From the NCBI GenBank assembly GCA_029881175.1, contig JAOUNC010000203.1, positions 1-5,699 on the forward strand: 5,699 nt of DNA, read 5' to 3'. The notes under the pieces are model-generated. The model saw only the letters and a list, made by a program, of their open reading frames with translations. It did no database searches and was not told the origin of the DNA. The position numbers were made by a program, and so were the translations under genes. The DNA is from Nitrospirota bacterium. Its GTDB lineage: Bacteria; Nitrospirota; Nitrospiria; Nitrospirales; UBA8639. The number at the start of each line of letters is the position of its first letter. Within the stretch, counting starts at the first letter, position 1. Shown one piece after another: positions 1 through 5,699 of this stretch.

Positions 1-1361
1 TGAGCATCTCCGAAATACACCGATTTCCCTTCTGCTCGCTCGCCATCGACAAGAGCGGCATCACGGTCGATGGCGACATACGGCACATTCATTGACTCCA
101 GAATATAGCCGATCCTATGACCCATTCGACCGAACCCGGCCAGAATGACTGGCTTGTTGTCATGCTCTCTCATACCTATATCAAAATAAGGGATCGGAGT
201 GATACTTTTACCAATTGGCGAAGATATCCGGAAAGCTAATTTCTCGAGCGCTGGGGTAGCCAGCATACTCAGCAGAACAACAATAAGAAGATGTTGAAAT
301 AAGGTTTCATCTAAAATCCCCATCCCTTTCGCTAAGGCAAACAACACCAACGCAAATTCACCACTTTGAGCCAAGAGCAAGGCTGCGGAAATAGCTGCCT
401 TGTCCTGTATGCCAAACACACGTGATAAAGGCCAGAGCGTGATAAATTTGACCGTCATTAACGCGACCACAACACCTAAAAGGACAAGAGGCGTATCTAA
501 AAAGAGGTTGAGATTGAGGGACATCCCCATAGACATAAAAAACAGCCCGAGCAACAAACCTCTAAAAGGCTGGATCTCGGCGATAATCTGGTGGCGATAC
601 GATGAATCCGCAATCAAGAGGCCAGCAATAAATGCCCCCATCGCCATCGATAGGCCAAGACGCTCCATGGCTTGTGCTGAACCCAAGACCAACAGTAAAG
701 CCGATGCGGTAAATATTTCAGGGGAACCAAACCGGGCAAGTCTATTCAGGGTGGGATTCAAAATATATCTGGCGGTGATAATAATGAGGATAAGAATGAT
801 GAGCGCCTCAGCGAATGCCAGAACAACATCTTCTGCTATCGTTAACTCCGGTGAGGCCGTCAAGGAAACAAACGCCAGCAATGGGACAACCGCCAGATCT
901 TGCAACAGTAATACGGCAACAGACGGTCTTCCGAATTCTGAAGAAAGCATCTTCCTTTCCGTCAACAATTGAAGGACAAACGCTGTTGAGGACAGGGCTA
1001 AGGCCGACCCGATTAACAGCGAAATTTTCCACGAAGTATGAAGGATTTCATGGGCTAGGATCGTAATCAATCCTCCGGTTAGGAGAACCTGAAGCGAGCC
1101 AAGTCCTAACACCAACCCCTTCATTTTCCACAGACGAGATGGGTTAATTTCTATTCCGATGACAAACAACAGGAGCACGACGCCCAACTCAGCCAGGTGC
1201 GCAATCTCATCGAAATTCTCGATATATCCCATCCCTGATGGTCCTAAAACGATCCCCGCGACCAAAAACCCGGGAATAGCCCCCAGACCTAAGGATTGAA
1301 ACAACGGGACAGCAATCACTGCCGCAGTTAACAGAACGATCGTATCTGTCAAATATTCCAT
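1..1361 (-). CDS. KefB/KefC-like monovalent cation:proton antiporter (CPA2) with RCK/TrkA-N domain, 3' end outside window
   Basis: Inner-membrane antiporter, probably K+/H+ exchange or gated K+ efflux. Translation gives 453 uninterrupted codons and runs off the left edge without a stop. Residues 1-385 are a hydrophobic CPA2 core of about 12 membrane segments. Family landmarks are LGLGAIPGFLVAG near 24-36, the LALSSTAFVLQLL stretch at 121-133, a Gln154-Asp155 transport-site pair in LLLQDLAVVP, the SSYRH...PFRGLLLGLFF region at 253-275, and AQSGEFALVLF at 331-341. Residues 404-453 begin a Rossmann RCK_N/TrkA-N domain with G409-x-G411-x-x-G414 and an acidic strand end at Asp432, as expected for NAD(H) binding. 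Known Kef proteins are about 600 residues, so roughly 150 are missing here only because of the window edge. The ATG is poorly spaced (12 nt) from GAGAAG; an in-frame GTG at 1367 is better spaced (6 nt) and is a real alternative start. It lies 62 bp after the upstream antiporter gene with no evident terminator, so the two are probably co-transcribed. Ion specificity is inferred. No KefF/KefG ancillary gene is visible. Confidence 0.93.
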   Translation of the reverse strand, partial: MEYLTDTIVLLTAAVIAVPLFQSLGLGAIPGFLVAGIVLGPSGMGYIENFDEIAHLAELGVVLLLFVIGIEINPSRLWKMKGLVLGLGSLQVLLTGGLITILAHEILHTSWKISLLIGSALALSSTAFVLQLLTERKMLSSEFGRPSVAVLLLQDLAVVPLLAFVSLTASPELTIAEDVVLAFAEALIILILIIITARYILNPTLNRLARFGSPEIFTASALLLVLGSAQAMERLGLSMAMGAFIAGLLIADSSYRHQIIAEIQPFRGLLLGLFFMSMGMSLNLNLFLDTPLVLLGVVVALMTVKFITLWPLSRVFGIQDKAAISAALLLAQSGEFALVLFALAKGMGILDETLFQHLLIVVLLSMLATPALEKLAFRISSPIGKSITPIPYFDIGMREHDNKPVILAGFGRMGHRIGYILESMNVPYVAIDRDAALVDGERAEGKSVYFGDA

Positions 1362-1373
1362 ATTCACAGACAG

Positions 1374-1379
1374 CTTCTC
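1374..1379 (-). promoter_or_regulatory. Ribosome binding site of the Kef-like gene, ambiguous start
   Basis: The minus strand reads GAGAAG here. It is 6 nt before an in-frame GTG at 1367 and 12 nt before the ATG at 1361. The spacing favours GTG and the codon type favours ATG; the two differ by only two residues. Confidence 0.4.
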
Positions 1380-1423
1380 ATTGATGGCTTGACAGTATTT
1401 CCATATCCAAACCGCGGGTGTCC

Positions 1424-2644
1424 TTATCCATGGGCTGCTGTCAACACACGATCACCATAACGCCCATAGAACCACTTCATCATAAAAGGCGGCAAAAGTG
1501 TGGTGAAGGCAATGACGATGACCATACCCGCATAAATCTCATTGTTGAATATTTTGCTGACTCTTCCTAACTCGGCAAAAATGAGACCGACCTCACCACG
1601 GGGGATCATGGCCATAGCGATCATCCAACGGACAGTCCATGGTTCCTTGATAAGAAATGCTCCCACGAGCTTACCAACGATAGCGGCTGCTAGCAGGGTT
1701 AGCGAAAATACCCAGATGAAAGTCGAACCCCAATCGATCTGGCGCAGGTTGAGGGACAGTCCCACAAACACAAAAAATATTGGCGTAAACAAGTGGACAA
1801 TGGGCTTCATCTGCTCCTCGATCCGATGCGCGAAACCCTCATCCGTGTGCAAGGCGATACCTAATGGCAGAAAGAAGCGTCTCGAAAGCGCTAAGCCAGC
1901 GGCAAATCCGCCAAGCAACTCCGGCGCTCCTAAGGCATGAGCCAGCCAGGCAAAGAACAACACAAGTGTGACGATGGTGGTTGGGAGTAGACCGGGGATC
2001 AGGCTGACCGCATCAAACCGCCTAATGATCAATGAAATCAACTTGGCGGCTATAGGTGCTAGCATAAAAAATGCACCTACGAACACCAGCACTTTGCTGG
2101 CGTTGAGCAAGCTTGCTCCGCCGCCGATAGAGAACTCGTAGAGTAGCGCTAGCAGCACCACGCCCAAGATGTCGTCCAATACGGCTGCACCCAATACAAT
2201 CTGCCCCTCTGGTGCCTGCTGACGTTTCAGATCAGACAATACACGAACAGTGATACCGATGCTGGTAGCGGTGAGGGTGCCGCCGATAAACAGCGACACG
2301 AGCAGTGACAAGCCCCATACCCAGAAGCCCAGCGCGAATCCCAAGACAAGCGGGAACAGAAATCCCACTAGGGCGACCACAAATGATTTCAATCCGGTAC
2401 GTATTAAGCGTTTGACGTCGGTCTCTAACCCGACCTCAAATAGCAGCAAGATAATACCGATTTCCGCCAGAAGTTTGATGGCTTCGACCGGTTCAATCCA
2501 ACCCAGCAGGCTTGGTCCCAGCACCACCCCGGCGAACAGCTCGCCAATCACTGAAGGTGCTTGCATGCGTGTCGCCAGTTCTGCGAAGACCCGTGCCGTC
2601 AGGAGAATGACTAGCAGGTAAAGGAAAAAGTCATGGGTTTGCAT
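1424..2644 (-). CDS. Na+/H+ antiporter, CPA2 family, NapA/GerN-like, without RCK domain
   Basis: Integral membrane Na+(or other cation)/H+ exchanger of 406 residues, the usual size for NapA/GerN-type proteins that consist only of the membrane core. About 12-13 hydrophobic segments fill the chain, from MQTHDFFLYLLVILL to the TTLLPPFMMKWFYG end. Landmarks are GELFAGVVLGPSLLG at 34-48, ATSIGITVRVLSDL at 126-139, the GAAVLDDILG motif with Asp157-Asp158, and MIPRGEVGLIFAELG at 346-360. In NapA the equivalent pair is Asp156/Asp157 and marks electrogenic exchange. Lys325 in VGKLVGAF, 23 residues before the PRGEVG motif, is the likely counterpart of NapA Lys305; that match is inferred from spacing. 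The gene ends in TAA and is followed after 62 bp by a second CPA2 antiporter. The ATG at 2644 gives a natural N-terminus but lacks a clear Shine-Dalgarno; an in-frame TGA lies 18 bp upstream. Sampled GC (about 55-60%) is above that of the next gene. Na+ versus K+ selectivity cannot be read from sequence. Confidence 0.92.
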   Translation of the reverse strand: MQTHDFFLYLLVILLTARVFAELATRMQAPSVIGELFAGVVLGPSLLGWIEPVEAIKLLAEIGIILLLFEVGLETDVKRLIRTGLKSFVVALVGFLFPLVLGFALGFWVWGLSLLVSLFIGGTLTATSIGITVRVLSDLKRQQAPEGQIVLGAAVLDDILGVVLLALLYEFSIGGGASLLNASKVLVFVGAFFMLAPIAAKLISLIIRRFDAVSLIPGLLPTTIVTLVLFFAWLAHALGAPELLGGFAAGLALSRRFFLPLGIALHTDEGFAHRIEEQMKPIVHLFTPIFFVFVGLSLNLRQIDWGSTFIWVFSLTLLAAAIVGKLVGAFLIKEPWTVRWMIAMAMIPRGEVGLIFAELGRVSKIFNNEIYAGMVIVIAFTTLLPPFMMKWFYGRYGDRVLTAAHG

Positions 2645-2662
2645 TAAATATTCAGCACCATA

Positions 2663-2695
2663 TCAACTTCCCGGCATGCGAGCTGTCTTACCTCC
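2663..2695 (-). promoter_or_regulatory. Consensus Shine-Dalgarno with a four-codon mini-ORF ahead of the antiporter gene
   Basis: On the minus strand GGAGGT (2695-2690) is followed 12 nt later by ATG CCG GGA AGT TGA (2677-2663). This mini-ORF (Met-Pro-Gly-Ser-stop) is in the same frame as the antiporter, whose ATG at 2644 comes 18 bp after the TGA. The antiporter ATG itself has only a weak GGTG upstream. Possible readings are a translated leader with reinitiation, an old longer N-terminus closed by a nonsense change, or chance. The 12-nt spacing is long for efficient initiation, so confidence in function is low. Confidence 0.3.
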
Positions 2696-2721
2696 ACACA
2701 TGCGCCCGCAATTTCCAGGAT

Positions 2722-2946
2722 TTATGTTTTCGACACACCCCACATTCGCCATCCAGGCTTTCCAATCGACTGGATAAGACCAGAGGCGAGGCTCGAACCC
2801 GTTAAGGCCCTTTCGTCTTCTTTCAAAGATCGATAGTCGACACCCAATTTGATGGGCAGAGAGATCAGGGATAAGACCCGTCGACTCACCCTCCCCAATG
2901 CTTTTAAAATAATCTCATGGAGATCATTGAGCGTCATGAGGATCAT
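2722..2946 (-). CDS. Possible small hypothetical protein (74 aa) between the stress-protein and antiporter genes
   Basis: I do not recognise this protein. The frame starts with ATG just after the double stop (TAA TAG) of the universal stress protein and runs 74 codons to TAA. The product would be basic, with a leucine/isoleucine-rich N-terminal half (LHEIILKALG, VLSLISLPIK) that could form an amphipathic helix, and a C-terminus ending in WRMWGVSKT. No signal peptide, membrane span or catalytic motif is evident. A second ATG at 2937 has AGGAT about 8 nt upstream and is a plausible start giving 71 residues. The frame is also open back to an ATG at 3000 inside the stress-protein gene, but no ribosome site supports that. 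Against it being real, a terminator-like hairpin at 2902-2928 falls inside it, and the ORF is short enough to occur by chance. It covers most of the 306-bp gap; the remaining 77 bp hold the mini-ORF leader and no convincing promoter. Confidence 0.3.
   Translation of the reverse strand: MILMTLNDLHEIILKALGRVSRRVLSLISLPIKLGVDYRSLKEDERALTGSSLASGLIQSIGKPGWRMWGVSKT
2902..2928 (-). terminator. Weak intrinsic terminator-like hairpin after the universal stress protein gene
   Basis: On the minus strand AATGATCTC (2928-2920), loop CAT, and GAGATTATT (2916-2908) pair as a 9-bp stem with one G-U wobble, followed by TT and then A residues. It begins 22 nt past the stop of the stress-protein gene. The stem is AT-rich, the loop has only three bases and the U-tract is partly inside the stem, so termination would be partial at best. 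Confidence 0.3.
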
Positions 2947-2950
2947 CCTA

Positions 2951-3895
2951 TTAAGTCTTTTTCCCCCTTTTCCGAACGACCAGCACAGAACACCCGGCAT
3001 GCCGAACGACCTTGTGTGACACGCCTCCCAACATCATGACTCGTCTGAGTTCCGTCATGCCCCTTGACCCGACGACAATGAGATCTGCTTGAACATCTTG
3101 AGCAGCCTTGAGAATTTCATCCGCGGCGTGGCCCTCGGTCAGCTTGGTATCGATTTCAAGCCCTTCCCCCATCAGGTCACGTTGCGTTGCCTCAAGCAGT
3201 TGCGTTCCCGCTTGCCGACCCGTCCGCCTACAGTCCTCGGCAAATGCCGTCGCGTCCACTTGAGCCGAGACCCAAGCCAAGGTTATCAAACCAACAGGCT
3301 TTTCCACGACATGAAGGATCGTCAGGCGTGAGGATTTGGGAAGCTTGAGGGTTTTAAGTAAAGCGACCGCTTCCCGAGAATCTGATGAACCATCCATGGC
3401 CAGGAGGACATGAAGACCACGGGAACTGGTTGTGGGGGCCTGAGGCCCACCGCGTACAACTAACACGGAGCAAGGGGCATCGTAGAGCACCCACTCACTC
3501 ACACTGCCCAGAAGAAACCGCTTCATCCCTGACAGGCCTTTGGTTCCCAACGCCACAAGGTCAATTTGATATTGTTCAATGGCCGTAAGAATTTCGGCTC
3601 CAGGGATCCCTTCCCTCACGAGGGGATGGATTTCTAGCCCTTGTTCGTGAAACGGAGCCGCCAGACGAGTCACTAACTGATGGGCGCTTTCCATCGTCTT
3701 CTGTCGAATTTGCGAAAGTTGGTCTCTCACCTCCCCCAACACACGAGGGGAAAGATCTAGGCCTGGCAGCTCCGCTTGAGGTTCTTCCACGTAAAGCACA
3801 TAGACGATAGAGGTAGCCGGGAGACGAAGTGCCTCCACAAATATTGTCGTTGTTGAAGCATTCGGTGATGAATCCACTGCCAGTAACACCTTCAT
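2951..3895 (-). CDS. Universal stress protein with two tandem UspA domains
   Basis: Cytoplasmic 314-residue stress protein built from two UspA folds, as in the roughly 300-residue tandem Usp subfamily. Domain 1 (about 1-148) opens with VLLAVDSS, Asp8 being the usual nucleotide-site acid, and carries a canonical ATP loop G117-TK-G120-x9-G130-Ser131 followed by VSEWVLYDAPCSVLVVR. A short linker (150-160, PQAPTTSSRG) leads to domain 2 (161-310), opening with VLLAMDGS (Asp168). Its loop G276-SR-G279 is followed by ten residues and then Gly290-Gly291, one residue longer than the canonical x9 spacing and with Gly instead of Ser/Thr. Domain 1 therefore looks competent to bind ATP and domain 2 altered. 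The ATG at 3895 is well supported by AAAGGA with 8-nt spacing. The gene ends in a double stop, TAA TAG. It lies 128 bp after the phosphorylase gene and 306 bp before the antiporter gene. Its specific partner is unknown; a role in energy or ionic stress is inferred from context. Confidence 0.95.
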   Translation of the reverse strand: MKVLLAVDSSPNASTTTIFVEALRLPATSIVYVLYVEEPQAELPGLDLSPRVLGEVRDQLSQIRQKTMESAHQLVTRLAAPFHEQGLEIHPLVREGIPGAEILTAIEQYQIDLVALGTKGLSGMKRFLLGSVSEWVLYDAPCSVLVVRGGPQAPTTSSRGLHVLLAMDGSSDSREAVALLKTLKLPKSSRLTILHVVEKPVGLITLAWVSAQVDATAFAEDCRRTGRQAGTQLLEATQRDLMGEGLEIDTKLTEGHAADEILKAAQDVQADLIVVGSRGMTELRRVMMLGGVSHKVVRHAGCSVLVVRKRGKKT

Positions 3896-3903
3896 GGATG
3901 GGT

Positions 3904-3909
3904 TCCTTT
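3904..3909 (-). promoter_or_regulatory. Ribosome binding site of the universal stress protein gene
   Basis: AAAGGA on the minus strand ends 8 nt before the ATG at 3895. It fixes the start that gives the standard Usp N-terminus MKVLLAVDSS. Confidence 0.75.
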
Positions 3910-3920
3910 CTCTTTTGCCG

Positions 3921-3939
3921 AAAAAACCATTCTCGGTTT
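3921..3939 (-). terminator. Small hairpin with T-run in the leader of the stress-protein gene
   Basis: The minus strand has AAACC (3939-3935), a six-base loop GAGAAT, then GGTTT (3928-3924) and three more T residues, making six T in a row. It resembles a short intrinsic terminator for the phosphorylase gene or a leader/attenuator hairpin for the stress-protein gene, because it sits only 25 nt upstream of that ATG. The stem has only 5 bp with two G-C pairs, so it may also be chance. Confidence 0.25.
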
Positions 3940-3969
3940 GGCCTCATTTTTCATGGACAATCAATAAAA

Positions 3970-4000
3970 ATTGTACAAGCTTATGACGAAGAGCTGTGAA
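3970..4000 (-). promoter_or_regulatory. Candidate sigma70-type promoter for the stress-protein gene
   Basis: On the minus strand TTCACA (4000-3995, five of six to TTGACA) and TACAAT (3975-3970, five of six to TATAAT) are separated by 19 bp, longer than the ideal 17. It lies in the intergenic gap after the phosphorylase stop and would give a leader of about 70 nt containing the 3921-3939 hairpin. This is a by-eye match in an AT-rich gap, so false-positive risk is considerable. Confidence 0.3.
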
Positions 4001-4023
4001 AATGCTCCCTTCATTGTTGAACG

Positions 4024-5699
4024 TTACCGCATCCAGAGAATCTCGGGGCATTCCAAAGGCACCGCCGCATGAGGATGGGCCGGAACAATGCGAGGGGTAT
4101 AATGTTCGGCCGGGCGAATGGCTGGGGCTTTGCCGCAATAGAGATACGCATTCACGAGGCCGGACACCGGGTTTTTGAAATCCAACAGAATCCGATTCGA
4201 AGGATAGTCGCCGTGGCGATCCGCATAGAGCTCTACCCCCACCATCGCAGGATCTAGAGACCCACAATGCACCTGGACCTCAAAGGACCAGTCTTCTTCA
4301 ATCTGAACGACATGCATGTCGCCAAAACGAAGAGTGGTCCAATGGGCTTGGATTGACCGGTGCCATTGATAAATGTCTTGAGCCACCTTGCCCCCGTTTG
4401 CCGCTCTCAGATGGTACGCGTTGGAAGCCGGGAGATACGCATTCTCCACATACTCCCGCACCATGCGGTTGCTACTATAGTGGGGAGTGAGTTGAGACAT
4501 GCTCGTGCGAACCCGTTTGATCCATCGCCGGGGAATGGCGTCATCATCCCGCTCATAAAACTCAGGAATAATCTGATGTTCCAAAAGATTATAGAACTGA
4601 GCCGCCTCTTCCGCATCTGACAGACCATCAAGATGGGGGCCATTCGTTCCCAGTGCCCACCCAACTTCCGGAGTGTAGGCCTCCGCCCACCAGCCATCGA
4701 GTTCTGAGAGATTGAGTCCGCCATTGACTAAGACTTTCATCCCGCTGGTTCCCGAAGCTTCTAACGGGCGACGAGGAGTGTTCAACCACACATCGATACC
4801 CGCAACTAATTCTTGTGCCAAGGTTATGTCGTAATCTTCTAAAAACACCACCCGGCTTCGCAGCGCGGGCTGTGCCGTAAATTGGGCCAAAGCTTGAACG
4901 AGCCGTTTCCCTTCCTCATCATGAGGATGGGCTTTTCCAGCCATGATCAATTGAACAGGATGCTGCTGATCGCAGAGCAACCGAATCAGACGCTCCCGGT
5001 CCGTGAGTAACAACGTGGGTCGCTTATAGGCCGTCAACCGTCTGGCAAACCCTACAGTGAGCGCATTGGGATCGAAGGCGTGCCGGGCTTCTTCAATCAG
5101 GTTTTCAGCAGCGCCATGTTCTTGAAGTTGCCGCACCAACCGGCGCCGAACATACTGAATCAAGGCCTGGCGTTGAGACACGCGAAACGTCCAAAGGGTT
5201 TCATCGCTGATTTGATTGATCAGCGGGCATAAATCCTTCAGTGTTCGTACCCACCGGTCTTTTCCGCACGCATTGGTCCATAAGGTATCGGCAGACTGAG
5301 AGTCCCAGGAGGGGGTATGAATACCGTTCGTAATATGACCGACGGGGATATCGTCTTCAGGCCAACGCGGAAAAAGCGGTTGAAAAATGTTCCGACTCAC
5401 GTTCCCATGTAATTGACTGACCCCATTCACCCTTCCGCTTCCTCTCATCGCAAGATAGGCCATATTGAACGGTTCATTGGCATCACTGGCATCTCGACGA
5501 CCTAAGCCTAAGAGTTGATCGACCGGAACACCAACCAACACAGAAAGCAATTGTGCGTATGGTCGAATCAGACTTGGCTCATACCGGTCAAAGGCGGCTT
5601 CAACGGGCGTATGCGTGGTAAAGACATTTCCCGCTCGCGTGGCAGCTAACGCCACAGGAAAGGACTGGCCGGTGTTGGCCATAAAACTTCTGGCTCGAG
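4024..5699 (-). CDS. glgP: Alpha-glucan (glycogen/maltodextrin) phosphorylase, GT35 family, 5' end outside window
   Basis: PLP-dependent cytoplasmic enzyme that releases glucose-1-phosphate from alpha-1,4-glucan. The frame is open from the right edge, so the first visible residues (RARSF before MANTGQSF) are internal; 557 C-terminal residues are present and the N-terminal part is outside. Counting from that internal Met at 5682, landmarks are VFTTHTPV (20-27), NGVSQLHGNVSRNIF (86-100), GHITNGIHTPSW (115-126), GFARRLTAYKRPTLLL (211-226), and RRPLEASGTSGMK with the PLP Schiff-base lysine at 316 (4737-4735), followed by VNGGLNLSELDGWWAEAY. The GTSGMK and DGWW signatures mark the bacterial/archaeal TIGR02094-type phosphorylases rather than the animal/E. 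coli GlgP/MalP type. A C-terminal extension (about 440-552) ending in YTPRIVPAHP and PLECPEILWMR is typical of the longer, roughly 850-residue members that carry an N-terminal DUF3417 region; whether DUF3417 is present cannot be seen. The gene stops with TAA 128 bp before the stress-protein gene on the same strand. The symbol follows common usage for this family. Confidence 0.95.
   Translation of the reverse strand, partial: RARSFMANTGQSFPVALAATRAGNVFTTHTPVEAAFDRYEPSLIRPYAQLLSVLVGVPVDQLLGLGRRDASDANEPFNMAYLAMRGSGRVNGVSQLHGNVSRNIFQPLFPRWPEDDIPVGHITNGIHTPSWDSQSADTLWTNACGKDRWVRTLKDLCPLINQISDETLWTFRVSQRQALIQYVRRRLVRQLQEHGAAENLIEEARHAFDPNALTVGFARRLTAYKRPTLLLTDRERLIRLLCDQQHPVQLIMAGKAHPHDEEGKRLVQALAQFTAQPALRSRVVFLEDYDITLAQELVAGIDVWLNTPRRPLEASGTSGMKVLVNGGLNLSELDGWWAEAYTPEVGWALGTNGPHLDGLSDAEEAAQFYNLLEHQIIPEFYERDDDAIPRRWIKRVRTSMSQLTPHYSSNRMVREYVENAYLPASNAYHLRAANGGKVAQDIYQWHRSIQAHWTTLRFGDMHVVQIEEDWSFEVQVHCGSLDPAMVGVELYADRHGDYPSNRILLDFKNPVSGLVNAYLYCGKAPAIRPAEHYTPRIVPAHPHAAVPLECPEILWMR

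Noticed and set aside
400..972. A 190-codon plus-strand open frame.
   Set aside because: It is antisense to the Kef-like gene, whose minus-strand translation matches a known family throughout. The plus-strand product (rich in Ser, Thr, Asn and Arg) looks like a complement of hydrophobic codons.
808..1032. A 74-codon minus-strand open frame inside the Kef-like gene.
   Set aside because: It is out of frame with the well-supported Kef-like translation through the LALSSTAFVLQLL and LLLQDLAVVP motifs.
1542..2621. Two plus-strand open frames (1542-1940 and 2250-2621).
   Set aside because: Both lie antisense within the NapA-like antiporter gene, have no recognisable motif and show the low-complexity composition expected from the reverse of membrane-protein codons.
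2836..2885. Two copies of the palindrome GTCGAC 44 bp apart in the gap, with a 7-base inverted match.
   Set aside because: Six- to seven-base matches are expected by chance, there is no extended dyad, and no known operator is recognised.
2670..3002. The ten-base word CCCGGCATGC occurring near 2670 and near 2993.
   Set aside because: The second copy is explained by stress-protein codons (HAGC region) and the match does not extend, so it is not a recombination or attachment repeat.
3944..4724. Minus-strand open frames 3944-4267 and 4407-4724 in other frames of the phosphorylase region.
   Set aside because: They overlap the conserved phosphorylase frame, have no supporting ribosome site and encode unrecognisable sequence.
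1..5699. Search for tRNA, rRNA, CRISPR repeats, insertion sequences and phage genes.
   Set aside because: No cloverleaf, no regularly spaced repeats, no transposase-like frame and no terminal inverted repeats were seen by eye.

Overview
This 5.7 kb window is compact bacterial DNA. Every gene I can support is on the minus strand, so the window reads from right to left. The base composition is moderate, roughly 50% GC by eye. The families present (a GT35 alpha-glucan phosphorylase of the GTSGMK type, a two-domain universal stress protein and two CPA2 cation/proton antiporters) are typical of free-living, stress-exposed environmental bacteria. No feature identifies the phylum; an environmental Gram-negative bacterium is only a guess.

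Layout in the direction of transcription. (1) 5699-4024: the C-terminal 557 residues of an alpha-glucan (glycogen) phosphorylase whose N-terminus lies outside the window. (2) A 128-bp gap with a weak promoter candidate and a small hairpin with a T-run. (3) 3895-2951: a tandem-domain universal stress protein with a good ribosome binding site. (4) A 306-bp gap with a weak terminator-like hairpin, a possible 74-residue small ORF, and a strong Shine-Dalgarno sequence in front of a four-codon mini-ORF. (5) 2644-1424: a 406-residue NapA/GerN-like Na+/H+ antiporter with an Asp-Asp pair. (6) 62 bp further on, 1361-1: a KefB/KefC-like antiporter with a Gln-Asp signature and the beginning of a C-terminal NAD-binding RCK/TrkA-N domain, cut by the window edge. 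This last gene has no stop codon in the window and is easily overlooked, but its frame is open for 453 codons.

The likely theme is energy reserve and ionic stress. The phosphorylase releases glucose-1-phosphate from stored glucan, the stress protein probably senses or buffers nucleotide or energy status, and the two antiporters handle Na+/H+ and K+/H+ exchange across the inner membrane. The two antiporter genes are probably co-transcribed. Linkage to the upstream genes is weaker because both upstream gaps contain possible transcription signals. I did not find an obviously new system, mobile element, CRISPR array or RNA gene. The most interesting details are the paired antiporters of different catalytic type, the altered ATP-binding loop in the second stress-protein domain, the changed regulatory loop of the Kef-like protein, the mini-ORF leader and a GC step between the two antiporter genes.
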